Shown: positions 1 through 8,978 of the stretch, one piece after another
Position numbering within the stretch: position 1 is the first letter of the stretch
Layout: each line of letters begins with the position of its first letter
Position numbers and translations under genes: made by a program
Assembly: GCA_965226865.1 (NCBI GenBank)
Contig: CBDDEH010000004.1
Location: forward strand, 682,001-746,000
DNA length: 64,000 bases
Reading direction: 5' to 3'
Origin: CBDDEH01 sp965226865
Lineage (GTDB): Bacteria; Chloroflexota; Dehalococcoidia; Lucifugimonadales; JAGWBF01
The notes under the pieces: generated by a model
The model's input: only the letters and a program-made list of their open reading frames with translations
What the model was told of the DNA's origin: nothing
The model's database searches: none

Positions 1-2
1 TG

Positions 3-1112
3 TCCTACTTCGGCGAGTCCCACTCAAACAGTATCGGCCTGGCGGCGGACCACATCAACCGTGCTGGCGGTATCCAGGGCGGCTCCGTGGTCTTGGTTCA
101 CCGCGACACCGCAGTGAATCCGGTCCAGGGCGTGTCCGCGGCTGAGGAGTTGGTGAATGTTCAGGGAGTGGTGGCGATCGTGGGGGCGTTGGCGAGCGGT
201 GTAACTATACCTGTCGCCACTTCGGTGACCGTCCCCAACGGCGTGCTGCAAGTTTCCGGCGCATCGACCGCGCCCGCCATAACCGTGCTGGAAGATAACG
301 ATTTCCTGTTCCGTACTTCACTGTCCGACGCCTCTCAGGGCGTGGTTCTGGCGGATTTGGCCAAGGAGTTGGGCTACGAGAGCGCGGGCATCCTGTACAT
401 CAATAACGCATATGGGGAAGGGTTGGCGGCCCAGTTCACGGAATCGTTTACCGCCTTGGGTGGCACGGTAATCGCCTCGGTGCCTCACGAAGATAGCCAG
501 CCTACCTTCGTTTCCGAGTTGGAGAAGGCCACCGAAGGCGACCCTGACGTCCTGATCGCTATCAGCTACCAGCAGGCCGAGATTTACCTACGCCAGGCCC
601 TGGAAGGCGGTTATGCGGACACCTTCTTGTTCGTGGACGGCACCAAGATCCCCGAATCTTTCGCAGTCATCGGCTGGGACCTTCTGGAAGGCAGCTATGG
701 CACCGGGCCGGGCTTCGAGGCCAACCCGTCAACCCAGGCGTTCATCGACTCCTATGTGAGGACCTACGACATGGAGCCTGAGCATCCCTTCATGAACGAA
801 ACCTACGACGCGATGATCCTTATCGGCTTGGCTGCGGCCAAGGCCGGGACCACCACGGACTCTGCCGCTATTCGCGACGCCCTCCGGGACGTGGCCAATC
901 CCCCCGGCGAAGTGGTGAGGCCCGGAGAGGAGGGCATCAAGCGGGCCATGGAGCTGATCGCCGATGGCAAGGACATTAACTACGAGGGAGCTGCCGGCTC
1001 GGTTGACTTGGACGAGAACGGTGACGTCATCACAGGCCACATCGAAGTGTGGAAGATCGAAGGCGGCGAGATCGTTTCGGATCGCCAGGTGCCGGTTGAC
1101 TTGGGCCAATAA
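3..1112 (+). CDS. Branched-chain amino-acid ABC transporter substrate-binding protein (5' partial)
   Basis: The reading frame is open from the first base of the window, so the gene starts upstream; the visible 369 residues lack the signal peptide and first strand. The N-terminal stretch NSIGLAADHINRAGGIQGG followed by a conserved RDT and AVNPVQGV is typical of type I periplasmic binding proteins of the LivJ/Peripla_BP_6 family, which bind leucine-type amino acids or related small ligands outside the membrane and deliver them to an ABC permease. The acidic, secreted-type C-terminus ends at TAA 1110-1112. No permease genes are visible; downstream lies only a truncated IS1380 element, so any operon partners would be upstream. 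Ligand cannot be told from sequence. Confidence 0.88.
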   Translation, partial: SYFGESHSNSIGLAADHINRAGGIQGGSVVLVHRDTAVNPVQGVSAAEELVNVQGVVAIVGALASGVTIPVATSVTVPNGVLQVSGASTAPAITVLEDNDFLFRTSLSDASQGVVLADLAKELGYESAGILYINNAYGEGLAAQFTESFTALGGTVIASVPHEDSQPTFVSELEKATEGDPDVLIAISYQQAEIYLRQALEGGYADTFLFVDGTKIPESFAVIGWDLLEGSYGTGPGFEANPSTQAFIDSYVRTYDMEPEHPFMNETYDAMILIGLAAAKAGTTTDSAAIRDALRDVANPPGEVVRPGEEGIKRAMELIADGKDINYEGAAGSVDLDENGDVITGHIEVWKIEGGEIVSDRQVPVDLGQ

Positions 1113-1146
1113 ATCCAGCGCGGGCCGAAACTAGACTCCTAGCGAT

Positions 1147-2583
1147 TGCGCCGGGACGGGCGAACACTGGGGACAAGATGCTGACGCTGGTCGCTTCCGC
1201 GCTGGCAGGCGGCGACTGCATCGACGACGCCGATGCGCTGCGCGCTGGTGGGACGGTCGGTGTTCTAGGCTGCGTGGTCAAGGCGCCATCCACCCTGGGG
1301 ACCTTCCTGCGCAGCTTCCGGTGGGGGCATGTCCGTCAACTCGACCGCGTGAGCCGCCAGTTGTTGGCCCGGGCCTGGGCCGCTGGGGCCGGACCCGGCG
1401 ACTCGCCCCTGACCATCGACCTGGACTCGACCATCTGCGAGACCTATGGACTGGCCAAGGAGGGAGCGCGCCACCACGGCTATACCGGCGCCCGGGGCTA
1501 TCACCCGCTGCTGGCCATCGCCGCCGGCACCGGAGACGTGCTGATGTCCCGGCTGCGCGAGGGCCGGGCGAACACCGCCCGTGGCGCCGCCCACTTCCTG
1601 CGTGAGACGGTGGGGCGGGTGCGCTACAGCGGGGATAGGGGACAACTCACGGTGCGGGCCGACAGCGGCTTCTACGCCCACACTGTCGTTGCCGCCTGCC
1701 GGGAAATGGATGTCCGCTTCTCCATCACCATCCGCCAGCGCGCCAGCCTGCGGGACCTGATCGAGGCGATACCAGAGGAGGACTGGACTCCCATTCCCCA
1801 CTGGATGGACGGCGCCGCCGATGTCGCCGAGACCACCTGCACCCCCTTCCAGACCGAGCCGGACGCCCCGCCGGCGCGGCTCATTGTCCGGCGGGTGAAG
1901 CCGACACCCGGTTCCCAGCTCGCCCTCTTCGCCAGATACAGCTATCACGGCTTCATCACCGACCGGGACGGGGAGTTGCTCGAACTGGAGGCTGACCATC
2001 GCCGCCACGCCGAGATCGAGAATGCCATACGCGACCTCAAGTACGGCGTCGGGCTGAACCACATGCCGTCGGGGCGCTTCGCCGCCAACGGCGCCTGGCT
2101 GGCGGTCCAGGTGATGGCGCATAACCTGGCCCGCTGGACGGCGCGGATTGGTCTGGGCGAGCGGACCGTGATCACCAAGACCCTCAGGCGGCGGGTCTTC
2201 GCTCTGGTGGGACGGATCACCCGCTCGGCGCGCCGCCTCACTTTGCATCTCCCCCGGCGCTGGCCTTGGGAAACCCAGTTCAGTCGCGCCCTGGCCCGGC
2301 TGCAAGCCATTCCGTTCCCGGCCTGACGGCCAGCCTGCAACTGACCCAACGTCCCCGCAATCTCGCGCCACCCCGGTCGCGAGAGTCCCCTGCTGCGTAT
2401 CCTCTCGCCATCCCGCGCATCGCAACTCCCGCATAGGGCCTTAGGGGCCCTGTGCGGCGACTGAAGACCGTCCGCCGGCCTCCCATCTACCCCAAGGCCC
2501 CAGGCCATCTCCCCTGTAGCTCCCTCATCCACCCCCTTCCGCTGCCCTCACGCCGTCCATCAGTGTCCTTCGGTGGATTCGGG
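1147..2583 (+). mobile_element. IS1380-family element, copy 1 (5'-truncated)
   Basis: The right terminal inverted repeat TCCTTCGGTGGATTCGGG ends at 2583 and matches the other five copies. The left end is missing: similarity to intact copy 4 begins only at about 1147, inside the transposase at residues APGRANTGDK, so roughly the first 60 codons and the left repeat are lost. It is the only copy on the plus strand. The right flank is GTAAG, the reverse complement of the CTTAC flanking copy 5, which I use as evidence for an inversion between these copies. Confidence 0.9.
1148..2326 (+). pseudogene. IS1380 transposase, N-terminally truncated (copy 1)
   Basis: This is a DDE transposase of the IS1380 family lacking about 60 N-terminal residues compared with the 441-residue copy at 35926-37251. 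The rest is an uninterrupted frame: the first catalytic Asp lies in TIDLDSTICETYG, the second in VRADSGFY and the Glu in HAEIENAIRDLKYG. Unlike copies 2, 3, 5 and 6 it does not carry the extra base near the LREGRANTARG segment. Without its start region it is unlikely to be made in functional form. Confidence 0.88.
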
Positions 2584-2585
2584 GT

Positions 2586-3005
2586 AAGGGTAGAGTTGCC
2601 TTGCTGGAAAACGGCGATTGGGATAACGTCGGGAGTGCCGCCGTAGACCTTGCAACTAAGCGTTTCGGGGCGGAACCACCACAAGCGTTGGTCAACCTTC
2701 ACGAGTTAGCCACACGGGAGATTATCAGCACTTGTGGACTCCACCCTTCACTATTCCAAGTTGGGCCAGCAGCAGCCATTAGGGAAGCTTGGCGGCTGGC
2801 CTTGTTCGGCGTCTTGTCACCCTTGGGGAAGCTGGTTGAATGCGAGCTACAGGAAAAGCTAGAGGATAGCGTGACGCTATCATGGCAGGAACTACGGGCC
2901 TCAGACCTTAGCGGACGTGCTAGGGCCTTTCAAAGCATGGTCGGCGGGGGTATGGACGTTGCTAAAGCTGTTAGTATTGCCGGACTAATGACACCGGAGG
3001 AGTAG
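2586..3005 (+). pseudogene. Phage portal protein, C-terminal fragment
   Basis: An open frame begins right at the IS1380 copy 1 boundary (KGRVALLENGDWDNV...) and ends at TAG 3003-3005. The features match the C-terminal third of HK97-type portal proteins: a GxxxLLENG strand, an ATKRFGAEPPQAL segment, HPSLFQVGP, then a long helix ending with SVTLSWQELRASDLSGRA and a GLMTPEE tail. Portal proteins form the dodecameric ring through which DNA enters the capsid. The N-terminal two thirds are gone, replaced by the IS. Together with the terminase start at 55937-55817 and the integrase at 59299-60465 this appears to be part of one degraded prophage. Confidence 0.75.
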
Positions 3006-3007
3006 CC

Positions 3008-3151
3008 GTGTGCCAGCGTTGCGGCGGCTCCATGTACCTTTGCCCGGAGCGCGGCCCGACGTGCTGGGCTTGTGGGCGTTCTGAGATTACCCGGAAACCG
3101 CTTCCTCAAACGCCCCGGACTCATCCACCGGGGCGTTTCCTCTGGTGGTAA
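3008..3151 (+). CDS. Small zinc-ribbon protein (47 aa), phage-associated
   Basis: A GTG start follows the portal stop by two bases with GGAGGAG five bases upstream, and the 47-codon frame ends at TAA 3149-3151. It encodes two CxxC knuckles (CQRC near the start, CWAC at about residues 19-22) with an extra Cys, followed by a basic, Pro-rich tail ending FLWW. This is the pattern of tiny zinc-ribbon proteins found between phage structural genes; the function is unknown. The tight spacing suggests translational coupling to the portal gene. The alternative, a chance frame, is less likely given the ribosome-binding site and paired cysteines. Confidence 0.5.
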   Translation: MCQRCGGSMYLCPERGPTCWACGRSEITRKPLPQTPRTHPPGRFLWW

Positions 3152-3298
3152 AAGGCCGGTGTTTTACCACCTTTTTACGCCTATTGTTCGTAAATGCGGT
3201 TTACCCCAGCGAATCCGGTGTTGTGAATCTCCATTTATAGTAATCAAAGTAGTAACTACCGTGCCATGACGGCGGTTCCCTATTTGAAATAGCAATGT

Positions 3299-3314
3299 AA
3301 TGGCGTCCCAGGCA
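3299..3314 (-). other. Phage/satellite attachment core (att) at the tRNA-Arg 3' end
   Basis: The 16 bases TGCCTGGGACGCCATT (minus strand) covering the acceptor 3' strand, CCA and two further bases recur exactly at 60624-60639 on the plus strand, immediately upstream of the integrase gene. A tRNA 3' end duplicated beside a tyrosine integrase is the hallmark of an attachment pair; the inverted orientation needs the inversion described in the findings. Confidence 0.7.
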
Positions 3315-3377
3315 GGATTCGAACCCGCGACCTAGTGCTTAGAAGGCACCCGCTCTGTCCAACTGAGCTACTGGGAC
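3301..3377 (-). tRNA. tRNA-Arg(TCT)
   Basis: Read on the minus strand: acceptor GTCCCAG pairs with CTGGGAC, D-loop contains AGTTGGAC, anticodon loop CTTCTAA gives anticodon TCT, T-arm GCGGGTTCGAATCCTGC is canonical, and discriminator G is followed by an encoded CCA. All four arms close. Its 3' end overlaps the attachment core at 3299-3314. Confidence 0.95.
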
Positions 3378-3428
3378 ACCGAAATTATCATATTCGAGCG
3401 TAGTGGGGAGAGTCAACCAGATCACAGG

Positions 3429-3842
3429 TTACTGGCGGAATGTTAGCCGACTCTCGAAATACTCCACTACCCTACGTTCATACTCGTCGGGATGGGTCAG
3501 AAACGCGTCTACGTGATCGACATCGGGCACGAGCCAGATAACGCTATCCGGGTGGGCTGAACGATGTACTCGCTCACCGTGATCGAAGGGGATTCTTTCA
3601 TCGGCGGTACCGTGAATGACCAGAATTGGATAATCGAGCTGAGCTACTGCTACCTCGGGTACAAGCTCGTCGATATCGATTCCATATATTTGCTTCGCCA
3701 TCAGCTTGGAGGCGGGAATAAAGATGGGGGTCAGCCACCTGGGGAACACCGTCTTCCGGGCAGTTTCCTGGGCCAGCAACTCCGAGGCATCAGCATAGGT
3801 GCTGTCAACGACCAGGGCCCGTATTCCGGGCTCTTCGATTAC
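3429..3842 (-). pseudogene. Alpha/beta hydrolase, C-terminal fragment
   Basis: The fragment has the last third of a COG1073-like alpha/beta hydrolase: VHGTADERIPF carries the acid residue of the catalytic triad and DVDHVDAF the catalytic histidine. The nucleophile elbow and everything before it are missing because IS1380 copy 2 abuts the gene at 3843; the first ten residues of the nominal frame come from the IS end. The frame stops at 3429-3431. Substrate is unknown; such enzymes are esterases, peptidases or thioesterases. Confidence 0.8.
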
Positions 3843-5546
3843 CCCGAATCCACCGAAGGACACTGATGGACGGCGTGAGGACAGCGGAAGGGGGTGGGTG
3901 AGGGAGCTACAGGGGAGATGGCCTGGGGGTCTTGGGGTAAAAGGGAGGTCGGCGGACGGTCTTCAGTCGCCGCACAGGGCCCCTAAGGCCCTATGCGGGA
4001 GTTGCGATGCGCGGGATGGCGAGAGGATACGCAGCAGGGGACTCTCGCGACCGGGGTGGCGCGAGATTGCGGGGACGTTGGGTCAGTTGCAGGCTGGCCG
4101 TCAGGCCGGGAACGGAATGGCTTGCAGCCGGGCCAAGGCGCGACTGAACTGGGTTTCCCAGGGCCAGCGCCGGGGGAGATGCAAAGTGAGGCGGCGCGCC
4201 GAGCGGGTGATCCGCCCCACCAGAGCGAAGACCCGCCGCCTGAGGGTCTTGGTGATCACGGTCCGCTCGCCCAGACCAATGCGGGCTGTCCAGCGGGCCA
4301 GGTTGTGCGCCATCACCTGGACCGCCAGCCAGGCGCCGTTGGCGGCGAAGCGCCCCGACGGCATGTGGTTCAGCCCGACGCCGTACTTGAGGTCGCGTAT
4401 GGCATTCTCGATCTCGGCGTGGCGGCGATGGTCAGCCTCCAGTTCGAGCAACTCCCCGTCCCGGTCGGTGATGAAGCCGTGATAGCTGTATCTGGCGAAG
4501 AGGGCCAGCTGGGAACCGGGTGTCGGCTTCACCCGCCGGACAATGAGCCGCGCCGGCGGGGCGTCCGGCTTGGTCTGGAACGGGGTGTAAGTCGTCTCGG
4601 CGACATCGGCGGCGCCGTCCATCCAGTGGGGAATGGGAGTCCAGTCCTCCTCTGGTATCGCCTCGATCAGGTCCCGCAGGCTGGCGCGCTGGCGGATGGT
4701 GATGGAGAAGCGGACATCCATTTCCCGGCAGGCGGCAACGACAGTGTGGGCGTAGAAGCCGCTGTCGGCCCGCACCGTGAGTTGGCCCCTGGCCCCGCCG
4801 TAGCGCACCCGGCCCACCGTCTCACGCAGGAAGTGGGCGGCGCCACGGGCGGTGTTGGCACGGGCCCTCGCGCAGCCGGGACATCAGCACGTCTCCGGTG
4901 CCGGCGGCAATGGCCAGCAGCGGGTGATAGCCGCGGGCGCCGGTATAGCCGTGGTGGCGCGCTCCCTCCTTGGCCAGTCCATAGGTCTCGCAGATGGTCG
5001 AGTCAAGGTCGATGGTCAGGGGCGAGTCGCCGGGTCCGGCCCCAGCGGCCCAGGCCCGGGCCAACAACTGGCGGCTCACGCGGTCGAGTTGACGGACATG
5101 CCCCACCGGAAGCTGCGCAGGAAGGTCCCCAGGGTGGATGGCGCCTTGACCACGCAGCCTGGAACACCGACCGTCCCACCAGCGCGCAGCGCATCGGCGT
5201 CGTCGATGCAGTCGCCGCCTGCCAGCGCGGAAGCGACCAGCGTCAGCATCTTGTCCCCGGTGTTCGCCCGTCCCGGCGCTCCGCCGAGGTCGAGGTGCTT
5301 CCGGAGGAGTTGGGACAGGCCAAGGCGCAGGGCGAGGGTGGCCGGAAGGATCAGCCCGGCATTGGCCACCAGGCGATGGTCGTCAAAGAGGATGCGGATA
5401 CGGTCGGGTTTGTTCTGTGGCAGCATCTATTGGGTGCTCCTTGTTTCCGGGCGGGTTTCTGTTCCAAAACCATTATCCCGGAAGCCAGGAGCGCCTTCTT
5501 GCCGCTTCAGGACGCTAACCCGACGCCCTCCTTCGGTGGATTCGGG
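3843..5546 (-). mobile_element. IS1380-family element, copy 2
   Basis: Both terminal repeats are present: CCCGAATCCACCGAAGGA at 3843-3860 and its inverse ending at 5546. Flanks ATTAC and CTAAC are not a direct repeat, so the element has recombined since it inserted or its flanks have mutated. The right end carries the type-B subterminal sequence (gcgccttcttgccgcttc) shared only with copy 6. It separates a hydrolase fragment from a decapitated intron reverse transcriptase. Confidence 0.92.
4101..5426 (-). pseudogene. IS1380 transposase with two frameshifts (copy 2)
   Basis: Compared with intact copy 4 the frame is broken twice: one C is missing from the five-C run near 5103 (after the SFRWG segment), and one base is added near 4862 so that LREGRANTARG becomes LREGPCQHRPWRR. 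The three pieces run 5426-5076, 5106-4822 and 4817-4101. Catalytic Asp, Asp and Glu positions are otherwise conserved. The second lesion is shared with copies 3, 5 and 6, the first only with copy 6. Confidence 0.9.
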
Positions 5547-7152
5547 CTAACGGCAAGACCCGTCCCTTGGGCATACCGACGTGGACGGACAAGCTGCTGC
5601 AAGAGGTCATCCGGATGATTCTGGAAGCCTACTACGAGCCGCAGTTCTCCGACCGCTCCCACGGCTTTCGGCCCGACCGGGGTTGCCACACCGCATTGAG
5701 CGAGGTGGTCAACCACTGGACCGGTGTCCGCTGGTTCGTCGAGGGAGACATCAAAGGGTGCTTCGACAACATAGATCACGAGGTCATGCTGTCGGTACTC
5801 GGCGAGACGCTCCACGACAACCGATTCCTACGCCTGCTCAAGTACCTACTGAAAGCAGGCTACCTTGAGGATTGGAAATATGGCCGCACCATAAGCGGTA
5901 CGCCGCAAGGCGGAGTGGTCAGCCCCATCCTCGCCAACATCTACCTAGACCGGTTGGACAAGTTTGTCGAGAACGTGCTGCTACCAGCCTACACCCGAGG
6001 CACAAAGCGAAGGCGCAACCGCACATGGGGAGCGCTGAGCACCCGTCTGGCCTATCAAAGGAAGAAAGGGAATCACCAACTGGCGGCGAAGCTGCGCAAA
6101 GAGATGCAGCAACTGCCTTACGGCGATCCCTACGACCCTGAGTACAGGCGGCTGCGATACGTTCGCTACGCGGACGACTTCGTCCTGGGCTTCATCGGAC
6201 CAAAGGCCGAAGCCGAGCAGATAAAGGATTTCTTGGAGACGTTCCTGCGCGACACGCTCAAGCTGGAGCTATCCAGGGAGAAGACTCTCCTAACCCACGC
6301 CACCAGCCAGGCGGCACGGTTCCTCGGTTATGAACTCGTCAACCAACAGGCCAACGACAAGCACGACCATCTCGGTCGACGCGGCATCAATGGAAACATC
6401 GGGTTACGAGTTCCCGCCAAAGTCATCGAACAACACTGCCAAGCCTACATGAGCAACGGCAAACCGACCCACCGCAACGAAATGCTGGCCGATGATGACT
6501 ACACCATCACAAGCCGGTATCAAGCGGAGTTCCGGGGCGTCGTCCAGTACTACCTTGTGGCCTATAACGTCTCCCACTTCGGGAGTCTGCAATGGGTCAT
6601 GGGGAGGTCGCTGGCTAAGACCCTCGCAGGCAAGCACAAGTCCACCGCTCGCAAAATGTGCCGGCGGTACAAGAGCACCGTGCAGACCGGGCATGGGGAA
6701 CGGGCTTGCCTCCAGGTCGTAGTACAGCGGGCAATGGGCAACGCCCACGGGTGACGCAGTTCGGTGGCATACCCCTGAAGCAGAAACGGCAGGCCGTCCT
6801 CGTAGACCAAACGCCCACACGGAGCAGGTTTGAACGCAACGAGCTGATACAGAGGCTCTTAGCAGACACATGCGAGCTGTGCGAGTCAACGGAGGACATC
6901 GAAGTCCACCACGTCCGCGCACTTCGTGACCTGAACGTGAAGGGCCAAGGTGAAAAGCCCAAGTGGATTCAGGCTATGGCGGCAAGGCGACGCAAGACTC
7001 TCGTGGTCTGTCGCTCCTGTCACCTGACCGTCCACGGGGCACCTGGCATCCGCGCGAGCAGACCTAACCACTGGAGAGCCGGATGCGGTGAAAGCCGCAC
7101 GTCCGGTTCGGAGGGGGGCCGACGGAAAAGTGCTTCGGGCAAACCGGAGTAA
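5547..7152 (+). pseudogene. ltrA: Group II intron reverse transcriptase/maturase-HNH, truncated and frameshifted
   Basis: The frame starts at the IS boundary with NGKTRPLGIPTWTDKLLQE, i.e. inside the RT fingers; about 60 to 80 N-terminal residues are missing. RT motifs follow: GFRPDRGCHTAL, GDIKGCFDNIDH, GTPQGGVVSPILANIYL, and the catalytic YADDFV at about 6168-6185; then the thumb and maturase X region. Near 6725-6755 the frame shifts by one base and the second frame supplies VTQFGGIPL, VLVDQTP and an HNH endonuclease (CELC, VHHVRAL, CRSCHLTVH) ending at 7152. In family members these parts are one protein. Loss of the start and the shift make it inactive. Confidence 0.85.
7076..7109 (+). ncRNA. 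Group II intron domain V
   Basis: The 34-nt hairpin starts GAGCCGGATGCGG, has a GAAA tetraloop and closes with CCGCACGTCCGGTTC. This is the near-invariant catalytic domain V of bacterial group II introns and marks the intron 3' end. Confidence 0.88.
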
Positions 7153-7175
7153 CTCGCCGGCGGCCTACCCTACAT

Positions 7176-7510
7176 GTGGCCGACCCGTCGTACCTGTATG
7201 ATTCGGCCTTCGACGGCGAGACCTGCTACCTGCGCCAACGCTCCAGCGCCCGGACCTGTTGACCACAGTACCGACAACCCCACCGGACGTGGACTGCGCG
7301 GCGGCCCTCGATCTCACCGACCAGGACCCCACCATCAACTAGATGATGGTCTCCCTGGTGCTCCAGGTAGTCCGCCGCATGGTGGCGGGTACCTGCCCTT
7401 TCATGGGCCTGTATCTGGACATGGAGCAGGGCACCGTCACCCCGACCTACGTCACCCCCGAGCCGGTGAATCGAGTGATGAGGTCGAGCCGCCGTCGGCG
7501 GCGGAGGATA
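7176..7510 (+). pseudogene. Decayed coding remnant downstream of the intron
   Basis: Just after the intron 3' end one frame reads VADPSYLYDSAFDGETCYLR and then stops at about 7262; another frame continues with LTTVPTTPPDVDCAAALDL, a TAG, and then MMVSLVLQVVRRMVAGTC to about 7516. The amino-acid runs look protein-like but are split by a frameshift and an in-frame stop. I do not recognise the family; it is probably the 3' exon of the gene the intron entered. Confidence 0.35.
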
Positions 7511-7593
7511 GTTTGACGCCCTGGAGGGGGGATAAGGTCTAAAGGCCAGAGCTCAGGACGTAGCCAGAGAAAGAACCAAGGAGAGGAGAAGTC

Positions 7594-7675
7594 ATGCCTA
7601 ATGAGAATGAAACGGGAGTATCCCGCGAAGATGCCCAGGAATCGCCGAAGAGGCTCTCTTCGGCGATATGTCAAG
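7594..7675 (+). pseudogene. Unknown protein, N-terminal part interrupted by IS3 element 1
   Basis: ATG 7594 has AGGAGAGGAGA upstream and encodes MPNENETGVSREDAQESPKR..., running into the IS3 end at 7676. Joining 7675 directly to 8979 keeps the frame and leads into the fragment at 8979-9307 (ASMADDPADGQEAKSK...). No target duplication is visible, so frame preservation could be chance (one in three). No known domain. Confidence 0.45.
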
Positions 7676-7687
7676 TGGACCCCATCA

Positions 7688-8623
7688 TCAGGACAGCGGT
7701 GAGGCTAAAATAAGAGAGTCTACCGCTGGGGTGTCTCGTAAACCTTCATCCGATGGTAAGGCTCGTGGAAGTTCCAGTAAACACCTTTGTGGGCTCACTG
7801 CATGGAACACCTGACCCGGTGACCGATAGCCCAGGGCTTGATGGGGCCGCTCTTGGTTGTAGAAGGCCAGATAAGCCCCAATCCCCTTTCTGGCCTCAGT
7901 CCCATTTTGGTATGCCTTCAGGTACACCTCCTCGTACTTGATGCTGCGCCACAGCCGTTCCACGAAGACGTTGTCCATGCACCGGCCCCTGCCGTCCATG
8001 CTCACTTGAACGCCTTGCGCCAGCAGCATGCTGGTGAAGGCCTCGCTGGTGAACTGGCTGCCCTGGTCGGTGTTGAAGATCTGTGGCCGACCCTTGCTCA
8101 AGGCCTCTTCCAGAGCCGCAACACAGAAGTCTACCTCCAGGGTGTTGGACAGCCGCCAGGCCAGCACGTAGCGGCTGTGCCAGTCCATGATGGCCACCAA
8201 GTAGAGGAAACCCCGAGCCATGGGTATGTAGGTGATGTCGGTGGCCCACACCTGGTTGACCCGGTTGATCTCCAGCCCCCTGAGCAAGTACGGATAGACC
8301 TTATGCCCTGGGTTTGGCTTGCTGGTGTTGGGACGCCGGTAGATGGCCTCCAGGCCTATCAGCTGCATCAGCCGGCGGACCCGCTTGCGGTTGACCTGGT
8401 GTCCGTGATTTCTGAGCCAGGCAGTCATCCTTCTGGAGCCGTAGAAAGGTGTCTTCAGGTACTGTTGGTCTATGAGGGCCATCAACTCCATGTCCTCGGC
8501 GCCGGCCTCGGTTGGCAGGTAGTACAACGCGGAGCGGCTGATACCCAGCAAGGCGCACTGGCGCACCAGAGACAGCTTCGGTTCTTCTCGGTCAATCATG
8601 GCCCGGCGTTGGGACCGGCTCAC
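7688..8623 (-). CDS. IS3-family transposase OrfB (integrase core)
   Basis: 311 residues with an N-terminal HTH_21-type region (GSRRMTAWLRNHGHQVNRKR) and an rve integrase core. The DDE triad is visible: Asp in WATDITYIP, Asp in FNTDQGSQFT and Glu in NVFVERLWRS. A GTG start overlaps the OrfA stop by four bases (GTGA), implying coupled translation or a frameshifted OrfAB product. The last 40 residues extend beyond the usual core. It appears complete. Confidence 0.92.
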   Translation of the reverse strand: MSRSQRRAMIDREEPKLSLVRQCALLGISRSALYYLPTEAGAEDMELMALIDQQYLKTPFYGSRRMTAWLRNHGHQVNRKRVRRLMQLIGLEAIYRRPNTSKPNPGHKVYPYLLRGLEINRVNQVWATDITYIPMARGFLYLVAIMDWHSRYVLAWRLSNTLEVDFCVAALEEALSKGRPQIFNTDQGSQFTSEAFTSMLLAQGVQVSMDGRGRCMDNVFVERLWRSIKYEEVYLKAYQNGTEARKGIGAYLAFYNQERPHQALGYRSPGQVFHAVSPQRCLLELPRALPSDEGLRDTPAVDSLILASPLS

Positions 8624-8904
8624 AACCCGAAGCTCCGTGACAAAAAATCCCGTTCCACCTTGAGCTGCCCAATCTGTTGGTAGAGCTGGGCAGTGAGGAC
8701 CTCTTGGTCCTTCTCCTGGCGTCCAGCACCATTTTCAAAGAGGTGCGGCGCCCCCTGAGTCAAGGCCTTCTTCCAGGCATGGATCTGGCTCGGGTGGACT
8801 TCAAACCGGCTGGCCAGCTCTGCAATGGTGTGCTCCCCTTGGAGCGCGGCCAAAGCCACTTTGGCCTTGAAGACTGGGCTGTGCTTCTTACGTGTTTGCT
8901 TCAT
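8620..8904 (-). CDS. IS3-family transposase OrfA
   Basis: 94-residue HTH_Tnp_1 protein: KKHSPVFKAKVALAALQG starts the DNA-binding domain, followed by TIAELASRFEVHPSQIHAWKK and a C-terminal leucine-zipper-like helix (LTAQLYQQIGQLKVERDFL) through which OrfA and OrfAB multimerise. It precedes and overlaps OrfB. Confidence 0.92.
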   Translation of the reverse strand: MKQTRKKHSPVFKAKVALAALQGEHTIAELASRFEVHPSQIHAWKKALTQGAPHLFENGAGRQEKDQEVLTAQLYQQIGQLKVERDFLSRSFGL

Positions 8905-8978
8905 GTCCTGCTCCTTGTTTCCGTCCTATTTTAGGAGCGGGACTCTCTCTTAGCCACCTGTCCGAATTTTGGGGTCCA

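Larger units (their letters stand above)
5547..7173 (+). mobile_element. Group II intron, 3' portion (5' part removed at IS1380 copy 2)
   Basis: The segment holds most of the intron-encoded protein, then the catalytic domain V hairpin at 7076-7109 and a domain VI-like stem that ends near 7173 (CCTAC). The 5' exon junction and ribozyme domains I to IV before the open reading frame are absent because sequence upstream of 5547 is IS1380. The intron therefore cannot splice in cis. Confidence 0.8.
7676..8978 (-). mobile_element. IS3-family element 1
   Basis: Imperfect terminal repeats TGGACCCCATCATCAGGACAG (7676) and, inverted, TGGACCCCAAAATTCGGACAG (ending 8978) bound a two-gene IS of 1303 bp. 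Both genes are on the minus strand and intact. Flanking trinucleotides differ, so no target duplication remains. Confidence 0.9.

Noticed and set aside
1265..2434. A 389-codon minus-strand frame over IS1380 copy 1
   Set aside because: Antisense of a transposase with conserved DDE residues; no family signature of its own.
4840..4880. Shared IS1380 frameshift as a programmed frameshift site
   Set aside because: The intact copy 4 has a single frame at this site, and no slippery heptamer plus hairpin is evident; shared descent is simpler.
3843..5546. Inversion of only 2584-3842 between IS1380 copies 1 and 2
   Set aside because: It would also fix the att orientation, but the flanks then read CTTAC and CTAAC, which do not match, whereas copies 1 and 5 give a perfect duplication and restore portal-terminase order.
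3993..5618. A 541-codon plus-strand frame, and similar long frames opposite every IS1380 copy
   Set aside because: They are antisense shadows of the GC-rich transposase: composition is Gly/Arg/Pro-rich and the sense strand carries the catalytic motifs and terminal-repeat layout.
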